From contig JAKSXM010000272.1 of NCBI GenBank assembly GCA_022575985.1, forward strand, positions 29,653,501 to 29,717,500: a stretch of 64,000 bases of DNA, written 5' to 3'. The notes below the pieces were generated by a model, which was given only the letters and a program-made list of their open reading frames with translations, was not told where the DNA came from and searched no databases. The position numbers were made by a program, and so were the translations under genes. This document shows positions 1 to 15,100 of this stretch, piece by piece (position 1 is the first letter of the stretch; each line of letters starts with the position of its first letter). This DNA comes from Anagrus nilaparvatae (taxonomy: Eukaryota; Arthropoda; Insecta; Hymenoptera; Mymaridae).

Positions 1-149
1 ATTAAAACGTACATTAAAATTATATTATATTGTGAAATTATTTGTATTTAAAAAACCGCTTTTGATATCATCATGAATTTATTCCTGAAGATGCATATTC
101 CGATAGTCCCTTGCATTTTGGTTCTTTGGGTATCCTATTGTTATGATTA

Positions 150-575
150 TGAGTCACTGTTTTTGTCTTTTTGGAATGTTTGTATGGAAAAGCAGTCATT
201 ACTTGGGGTAGTAAGCGTCAAAGTGATGTAGCACAGTCTACGATGCCGAATTTATAAGTGCAGCTGAATATGCTAGAAAAATTTTGTGGTTTCATAAATT
301 GTCAAGTGAACTTTACTGTGATAGTGAAAAATATATTTTTGATATTGATAATTTAAGTGCCTTAGAATCTATAAAAGATCCAGCACTTCATCAAAAAAGC
401 ATATTGATGTGAAATATTTTTTAACGAGAGATCTGTATAAAAAAATTTTCTTGATGTAAAGTATGTAAGAAAAAATAAGCAAAACTCGAGCAAAACGATA
501 TATTTACAAAAGCTTTAACGTTAGATCTCTCTTTAAAAAATACTTTGATTGAGATCATTAATGTAATGAGGGATA
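150..575 (+). pseudogene. Decayed Ty1/copia-type pol fragment (RNase H to C-terminus)
   Basis: Translating the plus strand with frame changes gives, in order, a GKAVITWGSKRQSDVAQST-like block, AEFISAAEYARKILW, a DNLSALESIKDP block, KHIDVKYFLTRD and finally DIFTKALTLDL. This is the order of the RNase H and C-terminal region of copia pol proteins (SKRQ..VA.SS.EAE, N..A..L..NP..H.R.KHIDI..HFIRE, DIFTKAL). At least three frameshifts and a premature stop break it, so it is a dead fragment. No LTR was recognised. Seen: motif order and breaks. Known family: Ty1/copia. Inference: old insertion, probably truncated at the window edge. Confidence 0.72.
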
Positions 576-3500
576 ACAGAAGACCCACGACTCAAAACCT
601 TAGGATGTTGAATTTTTAAAATGATCCAATGAAAATCAAATATTTCACAGAATCAAGGTATAAAACAACTCTCAAACCTTTTAAAAAATATAACCTATTA
701 AAAAAATATCCTTAACAAAGTTAATGATAAAACTTTCATCTCCATAATATAATATAATCTACTTCCGTAAATTTTAATGAATATAGTTATAATCATAATA
801 TAATAAAATAATTCGATCATCTCTTGAAAAAAAATTTTTTCCCGCCATCATCATATAATAATATTGCCTTTAGGCGACTTCCTGACTAGCTTATTTCATA
901 TATTATTATTATTATATGACCTTAGACCTTCAAGCAAGTTCACTGATCTCCACCTTCTGTAGCATTCTCACTTTCAACTCTAAAGTTTTTTTTATTATTT
1001 TCAAGGGTAAAATATGTTACATCCTTGTAATAAAAATTTAAATTATAACTATTTTTATTTATTGTAATAAATTTCTGTAACAAAGTGTTAAAAAACATAA
1101 AAATTAATATTTTTATTGATTGTAATTTAAAAAATCTCAATTGTTTATTTAAAACAATGTCAAATATTCAATTACACAAAGATATTCCATACATCCCTTT
1201 AAGCATTAAAAGAATTTAAACAATTGTTATTTGTTTGCCATAAGATAAAACTAATACATTAATCAGAAGCACATTTTTTCAACTAGAGATTGTAGTAATA
1301 ATAGTTTGTTCAATAGAATGATGAGCTAGCTAAAAACAGTATATATTGTTTTATTTTTTATCTTCTGAAGATTTTTTTATGTCCATGCATAACAACTCTC
1401 TTTTCTATACGTGCAGAACAATAAATAATGCATTTACAACCTTAAGGGATTCCAATCTGTATATTTTACTTATTCTTATTGTTTGTAATATTTACGTGTT
1501 ATTTATTTTATAGTCTGGTTTTTTTGTTGTTTTTTTAATTGTATCATTTTTTATTTGTACTTTTAAACTATTATTTGTGGAAATTTGTTCAGTGCTTTTA
1601 ACCCTTGACATTTATTAGATAGACCGGATGCAATAACTATTTGGTTTTGTGCAAGTATTTTTTATAATTTTTAATGTGGAACATGTTTGTGAGGGGAAAT
1701 CATCCAAAGTATCTCTAAATTAAAACAAGATGATTCACCATCAATTATATTTTAGAGATTAGATATAGTAAAGCAATTGAACCCTGAATTGAACAAAATT
1801 CTGTGGGATTTTTTGGACGGTTTACCCTGACCAGTTTATCTTTAAAAGTTCATTACTAAATACCTCACTATTAAGATTTTTGAAACTTCTGTGTGAATGT
1901 TATTTATATTTTGAGCTAGAAAAAGAATATTCAGGGATACTTCAGAAATATTTTTTATTATAAATTTAAATATTTTAATTTTGTGATTTATTCTGAATAT
2001 TTTACAAACTGTACAAGTTTATCGTCTTTCACTCATTCCACGAGCTGACAAAGTATAATATTTCTCAGCCCTAAACATGCTGAGCGTACAAAATTGGTAC
2101 TTGATTGGCTTGCAAGTCAAATTAAGTATTAGTTAAATAGTTTCTCCTCTAAGATTTCTAAATCCAAAGCCAACTTGATTTGAAAAATAATGAAAATCGC
2201 TTTTTGATTACTTTTAATGATCGAAGTTAAATTAAAGGATGTCAAGATATCTTGTAATAAAAATAAGATATCAGTAATTTAATCTCAAAAATTAAATGAC
2301 ATAATACATTTTTTATTTATTCATGGAAATGTAAATGTTAATATAAATGTGTAATTACAAATTTTCTCATCTTATCAAATAAACCTTTATAAAATAATCC
2401 TATTTGAAGTAAGCAAAATCGCAAAAAAATTAATTCAGATTAAAATATGTAAAATTTCTGTCTTTCTGTCCACTAATCAACATAAAATAAATGTATTTAT
2501 TATCTGTGCCAATTTAATAAACAAAAAATAAAAATAAGAAGCTAGAAAAATCATGTACTAGACTGCAATATAAATTCTTCAGAAAGAAAAATAAGTAAAA
2601 TCCTCCTCCCTCATCATCAAACATATCGTTTTTCCTATTATAACATATATTAAACATCCCTGCATATAATCTAAAGTTGCAAACATATTTTAATTCGTTT
2701 CTCATAACCGGTTACTCTCATTTTTTTTAACCATAAAGTTCTCACGTATGCATTTATTTATTATATATATTTTAACGGCTGTATAAATATCTATAAAGGA
2801 ACGAAATTTTTCTTATTATTCGGTTACCACTTTTTTTTTTAATGTTAATTTAATTTTTTTAGGCACCAATTAAAATTTATAAATCATTAATATTTTATGT
2901 CTTAATTTGTATTTGAATTAAGACATACAAAGGAACGCAGAAATTATTTATGTTTAATTGAAATTTTTATTTAATTTTTATTTAATATGACAAAAAACTG
3001 GTTATAGGTTATGTTAATCGGAGTAAATGCAATTTTTTAGTAAAAATATTCCAACTGGCGTTGAATAATAAAAGAAATTTTCATACGACCATAATTCACT
3101 AAAAATATAATAAATATCTGCTCATTTTATTTATTTATTGCTTCTGTTACCACACCACATGCATTTATTTCGTTTTAATTATTTTTTAAAGTGTTACTCT
3201 ATACATAATAAAAAATTTCATTTTATATATGAATTTATATTTTTTTAACGCCTACCTTATAAGAATTTTTTTATTAAGATACATCATCGTATTAAATCGA
3301 GTGAAATTTTTTTGTTTTTTCTGACGCCCCCGTAAAATACAAAATTTTTTTTTTATGAATCCACACCCATTTTTTGAGAATATGTAATAAAAATTCATTC
3401 TTTTAGAATTAAGTGTATTCGCTTGTTTTTTGTGTGAGATTTTTTACTGAAGAAGAATCAAAATAACTAAATTTTTTGTGAAATTATTCTCACGAGGAAA

Positions 3501-6500
3501 ATTTTTGCCGGGACTGTTTTTAGAACTGATTAAAATAAATTAATTTGGTATAGTAACGATTTAAGCCCAAAAGGTGGTATTCGTCTTAAATTTCTTGAGC
3601 TGTTTGGTATATCCATTAAAAAGCTTTATACAAATTTACTGAAAAATATTGATTTCGGTTATCAGCAGAAAAACTCACAGGAAAACCAATATTTACCCTT
3701 CTGTATACTAAAATTCTCACAAACTTAATTTAATAAAATTTTATCAACTTATTTTCTCGTACGATAATTTTTAATAAAAATTCATGTACCACTTTATATT
3801 CAATTTTTTTTATCTCAAAATTTGATAAAAATTTTATCCCCTTACAAAAAAAAAAAATGATCTTTATTTTTGAAAGATTAAATAAGTAGAAAAATAAAGT
3901 TGATAAAAAGTTTTAAAATTCATGGTCAATTTTATTTTCTTTGAAATATTTTTTCTTATCTTAAAAAGAGACAATTTTATAACCACAAGCTAAGCAAAAA
4001 AAAAAAGAAAAATTAAATTTACTGTGTATGTAATATTAGTTTCTGTGTAGGCGTATTTCTGTATAAAAAGTTGAAATCACACACGTTTCGACGCACTGCG
4101 GTATTTTTCGTACATAAAATTTACACGTATTAAATAAGAAGTGTATAAATTTTCAAGTTGAAGAAAAATTTTCATAAACAGAACTGCGAGCCAAGAAAAT
4201 AAAACAAGTTTTTTAAAAAAAAAAGAAACAATAATAATTTGTTAGACGGAAGAAAAAATAAATAATTTTTATATAAAATAAACGTAATCATGACACGGAA
4301 ACGACAAATCGAGCGATGCTTCATTTATAAAGCAAAAGTTTTGTTTTTTATGATCTTTTACCACGTACGATTAAAATTCATGTAAATAAACACAAGGAAG
4401 TTTAATGAACTAAACAACTGTCGAATCAGACAAATCAGACATTGTTTGTTTCGTAAATTATATTGCGTAATTATGAAATGTATCATCTTTTGTTGGAGGA
4501 GAGTATTGTGTGTTTTCATGTGCGGTTTTTGGATCATTAGGGTTGCTTTGTTTTGATTTTTGGTTCGTTTGAACCGAATATTTAATGGTAATTGTAGGTT
4601 TGAAATTTTGCTTCGAATATTGCTAAAATTTTTAAATTATTGTTATTTTTAAAATATTTCAGCAGAAGATTAAATTAGTAATGCGAAACATCCGCTAAAA
4701 ATCCTTTTTTTACTGTTCAGAAATATTATTACTTAATTTAAAAGTACGGTGAAATTTATCCTATACCATGACAAAAATTTATCAGCAATGAAATTCTGTT
4801 GATTAACCGAGTGATTAACTCAAGGATATAATCAAATTAATTGGAAAAGATAAGAATTGTATTTGAAAAAAATTCAATTCAAGTTATCTATAAATACTAG
4901 TCACGTGGTCCTAGGACTAAGAAATAAATTGAGAGATCAATCTAACGATACCTTCATCACATGCTGCCAAATTTTCTAAACTTTTACAAAATCAATGATT
5001 CCCTGCACGAAAAAGATTACTTCCTTTCGCAGATTAACTTTTAAAGTATATTTTACAGAGAAATCACCGAAAGAATTTTGTTTATAAGGCAGATAACTCT
5101 TTTAACCACACAGAAATTACATGTTTAGCTAGAGTTTTATTAAAATTTAATGTATCAAATTTTTTTTTGCTAATTTGACATTTTCAATCAACTAGAACAG
5201 CCTAAAACGTAATTTGGAAAAAAAAATCAACAATTTTTATTGCTTTGTGTTCGCTTTGTGTCGAGTATTTTTGATTTTGTTCCATCAAAAGCCATTATAA
5301 CAATCGGAAATTGCCCTGGAAATTGCAGTGTTCCCTTGTGCAAAAAAAATTAAAATACAATAAATTTTATTCTTTTGATTCATTAGCGTGTATTTTATTT
5401 TAAAAAATACTCGCACTCCCTTATTAAAAATCCACAAGCAGAAATAAAACTTTTTTTAAAAAATCAAAAGAAACAATTGGCAAAACTAATAAAAATTAAT
5501 AAAAAAGCAATTTAAAAAGTTAGATTATTCCATAGCATGATTGCAGGTTACCAGATAATAGCTAATTTATTCATTTGTATAAATAAATCATAGAGCATGT
5601 GTCATTCAACCGAGTACAATAACACAGCTGAATAATCAATAAAATTGCTTTGTTTTTTTATTATTCTCGTATATAAACAGCAACTGAAATTTTCTTTAAT
5701 TTTCCGCGCTAAAAATATCGATTTCCGTTAAAAAAGTTTTAGGGAGCCAACACATACAGAGTTCAAGTTCAACACTAACGTAAATTTTCTCTGTGGTTTA
5801 AAATAGCTTAAGCTTTAAGTATCTTGGCTTCCCTTTTGAATTATTCTGACTAAAAAAAAGGGTTGTTGCTTTTGTAATATTCATATTCTTTTGTCTTTGT
5901 TTACCTTAATTTTCTATTCATACATCCTCGTGTTATTATTTTCTTCGCTGTTATAATATTTGCAAAAAGTTTATTATTCGATTAATAATCCATGACATAT
6001 GCTTCTTTTGTCCTACACTTTTTTTTAATTGTCTATTTAAATTAAAAATTTCAGAAAGTTATGAGAAAATAAAAATCCATGAACGTAATACCTAAAAAAT
6101 TTTTTTATTCTTAAGCACGTTTATTAAATATATTGAGTGTAAAATATACAATGAGAAATTTCGTGACTAAAATTTTTAATTTTAATTTTTGATTTATTCG
6201 AGTCTTTTTTTACTTTAGAAAAATGAATTTAAAAAAATTTTTCATTCTTATTTAAATACTTAAAGGACGTACAATAAAGTAAAAAAAATTTCAATAAAAA
6301 TTCTCATATTTTATTCAATTTCATTTTATTACAATTTAATCATCACCTTGATCGAAAACACATATTCAACAGACTTTTTCTACCTTGAAATAAAAAAAAA
6401 ACAATAGAGAAAAAAAAGTTAATGCAAAAAAAAAGCAAGGAATCATAGCAAAAAAAAATTTATTGATAGACACGGTTACGAGCACCAACTGGCTAAATTT

Positions 6501-8880
6501 TCGATAATATGAGACTTGTCAATTTCAGAAACAATGTTTTTGCTAACATGACGTCATATATTTCCGGTTATCCTCGACCCTCGCGCAGTACCATTGTTCC
6601 GTCAGTCTGATGGTTTGATGATTTATTATGCCATCAAGTATCTCTTCTATATGCTCATGGCTCTTTTCAATGTAATATATGACCAATAAACTCACCTACG
6701 CATTTTGTTTGTATACGCTGTAACATTTGGATACACGCGTATGTTTTTGTATTTTGCATATAGTTTTAATTAGATGATTCAGGTTTGGGAAACTCGTGAA
6801 CTCCATTTTATGGTTTTGTTTGGATTTAATGGAGGGAATTTGATATAAAAATTTTTCTGCTAAAAATAATTTTAACATGTTTAAGTTGGTAATTTCTGTC
6901 CGAAAGACTTTTATGGCCAAGGAAATTTGAATATTCCTTGAAATATTCGATTGGACCTCTACAGCATCTGAACAGATATTTCTTCTGAATCATTATTTTC
7001 AACTCACAAGGCTAAAAAAATGTGATTCACTATAATTTTGATATAATTTAAGACATTATTTTTAATTTAATTATTTATTATCCCTAATGACAATAATTAA
7101 GTAATATTATAATTTAATTCTGAGCACGTAATCAGCAGCTGAATGTTGTTAATTAAGCCTCGAAATTCCATAAAAAACTCAATATAAAATATGATATAAA
7201 TTTGTTACGTGACTCGTTAGAAATCTACTAATTGTGCTGTGATTGAACAGGTTGGTTTTTATAAAATATCTAGCCAAACGTCAAAACATTACACAAGAAT
7301 AATAATTAATGGTTTTCAAATTTTAAGGTGAATTAGTCGAACGCGTTTAATTATTTTGGACATAGAGATTTCGTGATTTCATGTACTAGTATTGTGTTAT
7401 TAAGAAAAATAGCTTGAGAATTTAGGGTTCTGTAATTGTCCGGTAAATCAAGTAATAAATATTACTTAAACATAATTCGCTCCCCCAAAGATATATTTTA
7501 CCTTAGCCCTAATATGAGCTATTATTGCCTTATAGGGAGCGAATTGTCGATAAAACAATTTCTTAGCACATCCGAACTCTATTTGACACTATCGAAATTT
7601 TCATTATTTAGTATTCGGTAGTATTTTAGTAATTTCTTACTGATAAATGACAATAATTTGTTAAAATTGATGAAACACGCCCAAAAGCAAGGCAGTAAAA
7701 AAATCGGAAGTAATAGTTTTTTAGACTGGTATGAGAGAATCAACGTTTATTTACATGTATAAAAATAAAAACGGAAATGGAATTTTTAGAATGCGGTAGC
7801 CAGACGCCAAACGAGTTTTTACTTTTCAATCCTTGTTATAGTATTTATAATCGTTAATGGAAGTTCGATATTATTTTTTTATATAATGATAGTGAAAATT
7901 GGTATTTATATAGAAAAATAAAATTTATATCCTTTTTTGTGTCATGGAAATATTAGAGGAAGAAAATTATTACAAATATGTTAAGTTAAATTATATTTTA
8001 ATAATTGCTAATTTTAATGAATCTAAAAATTTGCTTACAATGAAAATCATTTTTAAAGTAAAAGTTCATTTTTCAGGCTTATCAATTTTCATAGATTTTA
8101 TGCAAACTGAAAGGTTTTTAAAAACTTGAGTGCATTTACCGTAAATTTATTACTTTCAAACTTTGACATTTTGATGGATTTTTAAAATTTATTTTAGAAA
8201 ATTTAAATATGTAGGTACTATGTGAAATAATATTTATTTAATCGAAAAGAGCGTTAAATTATTTAAATCTTAATTAAGATTAAAGAAATCAATCAAATGA
8301 AATATAATTTTTAAAATTTATATATGGGCAGTTCTGGCAGGTCTCAATGACATTAATTTTCAAAATTTTTATCAAATTTTTTCTTTCAAGAAGTCTTAGA
8401 TGCTAATTATGTTCCCAGCATGATTTTGACACTCTTTGATTCTGATTAATGAGTTTGCCTTCCAACTTAAAGTTTCTTTAACTAAAAAATCTTTCTTTAA
8501 CTAAAAAATTTAATTCTCATCGTTTTGAATCAACGACTTTAAAGCTAATTTTGAGGAGGAAACTTTTTGTATCTAATATTATCATTGGGCAGCCAAAATG
8601 CAAGAAAAAATTTGTTTTTGTCAAAGAACTAATTTTTGAGCTAATAAATTTTCCTTGTAATTTTCGAGGTGATTTTCAAAACGAACTAGGTATGATCTGA
8701 CTGGAAAATTCGCTTAAAAACTTTTACTTCAATTTCCTCATATATACAAATTCTACTTTTTAAATCATAATTGAATATTAAATAAAATTGTTGAAATCCT
8801 TTAATCTTCTTTAAATAAATAGATTTTTTTTATAATCTTCTTAAATTAAAAAAGAAATCAATAATCAATCAATCAAAAAG
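576..8880. other. AT-rich non-coding DNA upstream of or within formin intron 1
   Basis: About 8 kb of very AT-rich sequence with homopolymer runs. I found no exon with convincing splice sites or a recognisable protein. A somewhat GC-richer patch at about 6480-6700 contains an octamer TGACGTCA (about 6550) but only a 31-codon ATG frame. If the missing first formin exon lies left of the window, all this is intron; if it is here, I did not recognise it. Confidence 0.4.
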
Positions 8881-9140
8881 CAAAAAAACTATCCCGAGAA
8901 GGAACGTTACTCGTGGTCTTTCCAAAGCCCTGTAAGAGTCATAGGGTCCCTTCAAGTTTATAAATCGCTTTTTCAAGATTTCAAAGTGAAACTTGTGAGG
9001 AACAGCTACCAAAGGACATGATGTGACGTGTTGTTCCTCTCCAAATTGAAACGACGTGTACTTGACTGGGAGGTGTAGTGCGGATTACTGGAATGAGCAT
9101 GACCACAAATCTGATTAGTAGGTGTGCTTGACGGTTAGTA
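8881..9140. other. Unassigned GC-richer island with short hairpin
   Basis: A 260-bp patch clearly less AT-rich than its surroundings. It contains the inverted words GAGGAACA (about 9000) and TGTTCCTC (about 9032) that could form a short stem. No protein or tRNA signature was seen. It may be a transposon remnant or non-coding RNA; function unknown. Confidence 0.25.
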
Positions 9141-9236
9141 GGACATGACTATTTTTTTGGTGAAAAACCCCACGTGGGGAAAAAAACTATTAAGTATCGT
9201 GATAAAATGTAGGATTTTACGATATTTTGATTGTTA

Positions 9237-9480
9237 TCCTTATATAATCTTTAGAAATCATTTTACTTGTGAGAAAAAAATTTGGCACAAACTTGTGATG
9301 AAACTATACTATGCTAGCACAGTTTTCATTTTCATAATGAAAAACAGTTATTTCTCGGCTATTTTTTATGCCCAATGTAATTTTAAAACAATTTAATAGG
9401 CAAAATCTTTCTCGCAAATGAAATGATTTCTGTAGACTATATAAGAGCGTTAAATCGAATTTGAATTCAGTGAAAAACTT
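9237..9480 (+). repeat. Dispersed repeat, copy 1 (partner at 51838-52085)
   Basis: This stretch aligns by eye, in the same orientation, with 51838-52085. Both begin with TTATATAATCTTTAGAAATC and share AGTTTTCATTTT and ATGATTTCTGTAGACTATA / ATTATTTCTGCAGTCTATA in the same order, with many substitutions. No terminal inverted repeats or target duplications were recognised, so the element class is unknown. Confidence 0.6.
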
Positions 9481-12150
9481 GAATAGGCCAGAAACTGTTA
9501 AGGACTATCCCTGAACTTTTCCTTCGCTGGTAAAAGTTCTAGTAACTTCTTTGATTTTGTCATCAAAAATTAATTTTTTCATTTCACCATAACCTTTTAT
9601 AAAAAATTTCTTTCAACATCCTTAAAATTAGCAAACGATAATTGCAAGTTAAATTTATTTTTTAAAACTAACTATTAATTACAAATTACTTATAGACATT
9701 TTATAATTGTTATTTAAAAAAAATAAAAATAAAAATGATTATTAAGTGATGTCATGCACAACGTCAACACTATTTCCGCATCCGTTTTTAATATAAAATA
9801 AAAATAACACATGCGTTTATTATTATTTTTTATGTCTGTTTCATTATTATTATTATTCGATTATTATTTTTTTTTTAGTTTTTCGCTTTATGAACAATGA
9901 GGAGATTATTGCTTTGGTAATTTTAATGCATGAAGTGATATGGTTTTTTTTTTTTAAAGAAAGTGTTAGGTTTAATGTGAGGTTTTTTTTGTTATTGTTA
10001 ATGCGTTAAATATTATTTATTATTATTATTATTAACCTTGAATTTAATAAATTAAAATTATTATTCAACTTTTGTTATTTTAATATAATTATAAAATAGA
10101 AAAATACTGATAAAATTTATGAATAACAAGTTTGTTCTATTTTTATTTCAAATTTTCATGCTCAATTATTATCGAGATTATTATTGGGGCTGTTATGTAA
10201 GAAATATAATAAATTTATATTATCCGAGATATTATCCATCCGAATTTAAATATTTAAATGAATTATTACTTAATTTCCAAGTGCTAGTTATATAAAAATT
10301 TTACATTCATTCTGCGAAATTTATTGTTTTTAATTTAGCAATTTATGGTTAGGTTTTACGTATTAGCTCCTGGTGTTAATATCTAGTGATCAAAATTTAA
10401 ACTTCAAAATAATTTACATTTTTTTTACGGATTTTCTAATTCACTTGCGAGAATAAATTTATTTTTTAATTATTTGTTAGGAAAATATTTTGTCCTAAAA
10501 TTGATTTTTGTATGCCAGAAGAATTGTCTAAGGGGCAAATAGCGAGCAAATAGCCGTCTTTACTTTAATATTTCGATCTAGTAGAATAAAATAATAGAAA
10601 ATCGAAAAAGACCTGGGATAATTAAGATAAATTAGAGGTTCGCTTACATGTATTTAGTCTATAATTCTCAATTATTTCAATAAATATTATTTAAAGATAA
10701 TAACAGTCTATTAAAAAAATTCTTGAATCTATCTCTATAATTTGATTGAACCAATAGTTTAAAAAGCATTCACAATGATTTATATCTTTCGTTCTAATAC
10801 TACAAACAAATAATTTCATAAATAATGACAGGTTAAAAAAAAGAAAAATCTAGCATCAGAAAATAGAATTCTGTACGCATCAATAAACTTCGATAAACAA
10901 AATTGACATAAATAATTTTTTTCCTTCATCTCAAGTCTACAATTAAAGAGACCACCTGAATCTTTGAGAAAATATTTTATTTTATTTATTGGTTTAAATT
11001 AATTGAGTTGCGTGGTGTTATTTTAATTCCAAGAAAAATATTTAATTTTATTACTTAATCAATTAACATCATCATTATTTAATCAACTCTAGTTTATTTA
11101 TTTTTGCTAAATAAGCAATGACGAATTAGTATTTCAATTTTTTAAAAAGTCATGTATATTTTATTCAAGTGGTTTTTTTTTTCTTCTATTTAATTAAAAA
11201 AAACGAGTTTAAATTATCCTGCGGTGACTTTGATTAACGTTTTTGTCATTTTGTTCTGCTTGAATTTTTTTCTTTTTCATTCACGTATAAAAAGATAAAA
11301 ATTTTTTAATAAATTACTCACAAAAGATATTTTAACTGTCCAGAATCCTTAACAATAGTGTCATGCAAATATGATTTTCTATTAACTCTGTTGATTAATA
11401 GTACCGTTAGTATCTAAGAAAATAATATTTATTTAATAAAATTAACAGTTACGAAAATAACTGCTACTTACTTTAAAACATTAGCTGAATAAGCATCAGT
11501 TCTCTACTAAGCTAATTGACAAAAAAGGGGCTATAATTATCGAAATAACCATGCTGATAAAATTGAATAATGAAACAATAAAGTGTTATCACATCATTGG
11601 TTGACACTTTGTGTAGGGAGAAGAATAGAATTTATGTCTGTATGTGTGTGGGAAGCGAGGGTTCGTGTTAATAAAGGGTTGACTTTATTGCTAAATTACT
11701 CTGCATGAAATCTTAACAATCAATCATTTTTCATAATATTAGCTCGGAAAATTCTATTAAAGTATTTTTTTCAAACCAAGGGCAAGAAAAAATGTAAATG
11801 AAAATTTTTTTCAAAAATAAAACAACATTTACATCCTCTTTCGCTAAAAAACATAATATTTTTCTTATTTTATAATGCGAGAAAAGAAAATTTATTTTTT
11901 TATTCCTCCTCTTGCGTAACCTAAAGCTAAGATATTATTATAATATGCATTAAACGTGTGTCTGTATGTGTTTTATTATTATCATAAAAAAATGAGTGAG
12001 ATAAAATAATTCCTATGTAATAATGTAAATTTTTTGTCTGGCTCCAGGCTTATAAATAAAGTGTCTTAGATTCTTATTTTTTAAAAGATAGAAAAAAATT
12101 TTTATTAAAAAACAATTACTTATCAAAATATTTGTCATTTTATGTTTTAG
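9481..12150. other. AT-rich intronic or upstream DNA with ATT microsatellites
   Basis: Non-coding. Short (ATT)n tracts lie near 9840-9870 and 10012-10035. The last bases (TATGTTTTAG, 12141-12150) are the splice acceptor of the first visible formin exon. No other feature is supported. Confidence 0.5.
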
Positions 12151-15100
12151 GCTTCAATGGACTTACCAGCAGACAAAGCCAAATTGTTGAAACAGTATGA
12201 TAACGAAAAAAAATGGGATATTATTTGTGATCAGGTCAGTGAATTTTTTTAAAATTTTTAGTTATACCTGCAGATTCCAACCTCCCTCCCCCTTTTCTGG
12301 CATTTTTTAAGAGGCTGTGTAATAGAATCTTAAAAATTTTTTATTTGTAGGTTTGATTTATTGATCACGATGAATCATCTTTAAATACAAACCTTTTTTT
12401 TTACATTTGTATTTTTCAATTTTTTTTTATTGAGCTGTCCTTTTTTGTGTTACATGGTAAAAATAAATGTTTTTGATAATTAGAAACACTCTTGTCTAAT
12501 ATTCAAATTTAATTACCAAAAATTTATTACCTTACGTAAACAGGTTAAGCCAATTTTTTTCTTTAATCCATCAAAAATAAATACCTGAAAAAAATATTTT
12601 TTTTTACGCTTTGAAATTGCTAACAAGGAAAAAAAAGGACCTACCCGTAACAGATGACTAAAAATATTTTTTGTTGTTTGTACGAACAGGTGTGAATTTT
12701 ATTTATTATTTATTGCCTTCACGTACATCCTAAAATATGGACTGAATTGTAATAAAGTAGCTACTTTTTAACAAATATTTTACCAGTTCTTTTATCTGCG
12801 ACGAAATTCTTTGTTTGTTTTTTTGAGTTAAAAAAAATTGTTTGATTTTTTCTCAAAATGCTGGTGTATACATACTTAAAGCAAGGGATCAATAAGACCT
12901 AAGGGGAAAATTATACTGTTATAATAGACAAGTACTTTGCAAGTTTATCTCGGTAACGAAAATTTGAGAGGTTATAAGTGAAGGTCGTTTTCTCGTTTAA
13001 TATTATTTCACTATTAATTTGGAACTGATAGGATTCAAGGAAAATAATATTGTGTTTTCAAAATTTCTAGGATTTTTACATGGATTTTTATTCATTCAAA
13101 TTTTCTGTAATAAAAATTATTATGAAATTTTTTGAAAACTTCCATAAAAAATGAATTTTTTGGGCTAAAAATGTAATCTAATGGGTCATTTTAGATACTC
13201 TTTCTATTTCTACATTAAATTTTGACCTAGAACTCCCAGAAAATGCGGTGTCAACCCTTATAGTCCAGTATGGCTTGCGAAAAAAGGCCAAATTTCTGAG
13301 TATGACGAAAGGTCAATTTTCCTTTGGAAAGTCAGTGAAATCTCTTCGCAAAAATATATCAGCGATAAAATCTATATAAGAAGAACTTAAGAAAATGAAA
13401 GGAGGGTGAAAACCACCCCTATTTTCCGCCCCATTAAGCTGAAAAAATTCGTTTTATCTTTTTTTTATTTTGGCATGTCCTAGTAGGTAATTTGGGTCTT
13501 TAAATCCAAATATGACGTCAGAAAAGTTTTTTGAGGGAAACCCTTATTTACACCTTTTCAACCCTAAAAATACCATTTTTTAAAACTTTTTTTCCCAATT
13601 TTTATCGATTTGAGTAGTTATTTTGAACTGCTGGATCTGGATTCAAAAAGTTTTTTTAGTGGTGTAACACCTTTATTTTCACCCCTTCAACCCCTAAAAA
13701 TTCGTTTAAAAAAACATTTTTTCTACTTTGACACCCCCTAGTAAGTATTTTGGGCTGCTGAATCTAAATCTGGGGTCAAAAACTATTTATGAGAAATGTA
13801 TCACCCTTATTTTCACCATTACAACCCTCGAGACAACCCTTAAAACTACGTTCCTTAAAAAAAGTAATATTATTTATATTTTAACACCCTCTAGTAGGTA
13901 ATTTGATCTAATAGTGGCTTTAAAAAAGGGAAATTAATTTAAATTTAAATTTAAATTTTTTACCTATTTTCGGTCTAACGACTTCGTTATTTGTCATTTA
14001 CGACATGTTTCGGAACTTATGTTCCATAACATAACCTCACATAACCTAAGGAAGTGGCTTATAAATAAATTACACGACAACCCTTAAACCTATAAGATAA
14101 CCTATGGAAGTGATACAAAAAAAGGACAATTTTGGTGTTAAATTTTCCTGTATTCAAAAACTTTTGTGCTTAAAATTAAGGTTATCAACTATTTATTTTG
14201 TAGAAAACTTTTTTTGTAAATTTTGATGTGTAAGTATTTTGGGCCACTATATCTAAAAGTGAAGTTAAAAATTAATTATTTGTCAGTTGTTACATCCCTC
14301 AAAAAATTTCTGACTCCATATTTGGATTTACCGACCCAACTTACCTACTAGAAGGTGTCAAAATAGAAAAAATATATATGAGTCTTTCTTTGCCAAAACA
14401 GCAATGGTGGGCAGGTCGGGTCATCGGATCGGCCTCAAATTTTTCCCATGTTTTTATAACATAAAGATAGGAAAATCCTGAAATTTTCAGCCTTCTAGGT
14501 CTTAAACAGCCCGAGTTATGGCCAATCAAACTCATTAGGCGGCTCTCGACCGGCGTTAGTGCTTTTCGGGAAAATGGTTAAAAATCATAAATATAAGCTT
14601 GAAAAAAAATTCTGAAACAGTATATATGTTGGGAAACCTTCAGTAAATCCATTTCTGCCATTATTTTTTCGGAAAAACCCCGGGAAATTCCGGAAAATGG
14701 GAAAATGCGTTTTAAGAAAAATCGCGATATCTCATTTGCCGCCATTTTTTTTTTGAAAATTTTTTTTTCAAAATTTTTTTCAACCGAAATCCCATTGATC
14801 TGTATGAAAAAAAATTTTGATTTCGGCCATTAAGGTCGATTTTAGCCTGTTTTAGAATAATTTCACATTTTCAATACTTCTTTATTTAATTTTCCGTAAG
14901 GGGTTAAAATGATTGACTTTTTTGCTTTCAGAATCGAATAGCCAGGGAAAAAGTAGTCCTAAATAAAAAAAAAAATTGCTCTTTTCGATGAAAATTAACC
15001 GAGTTATGGTCAAGTAAAGATAGTGTCACAAATTACCATTTTTATACTAATTCCAATTTTAGGGTCCATAACGACATTATAACTTGAAAAATGCATAACT

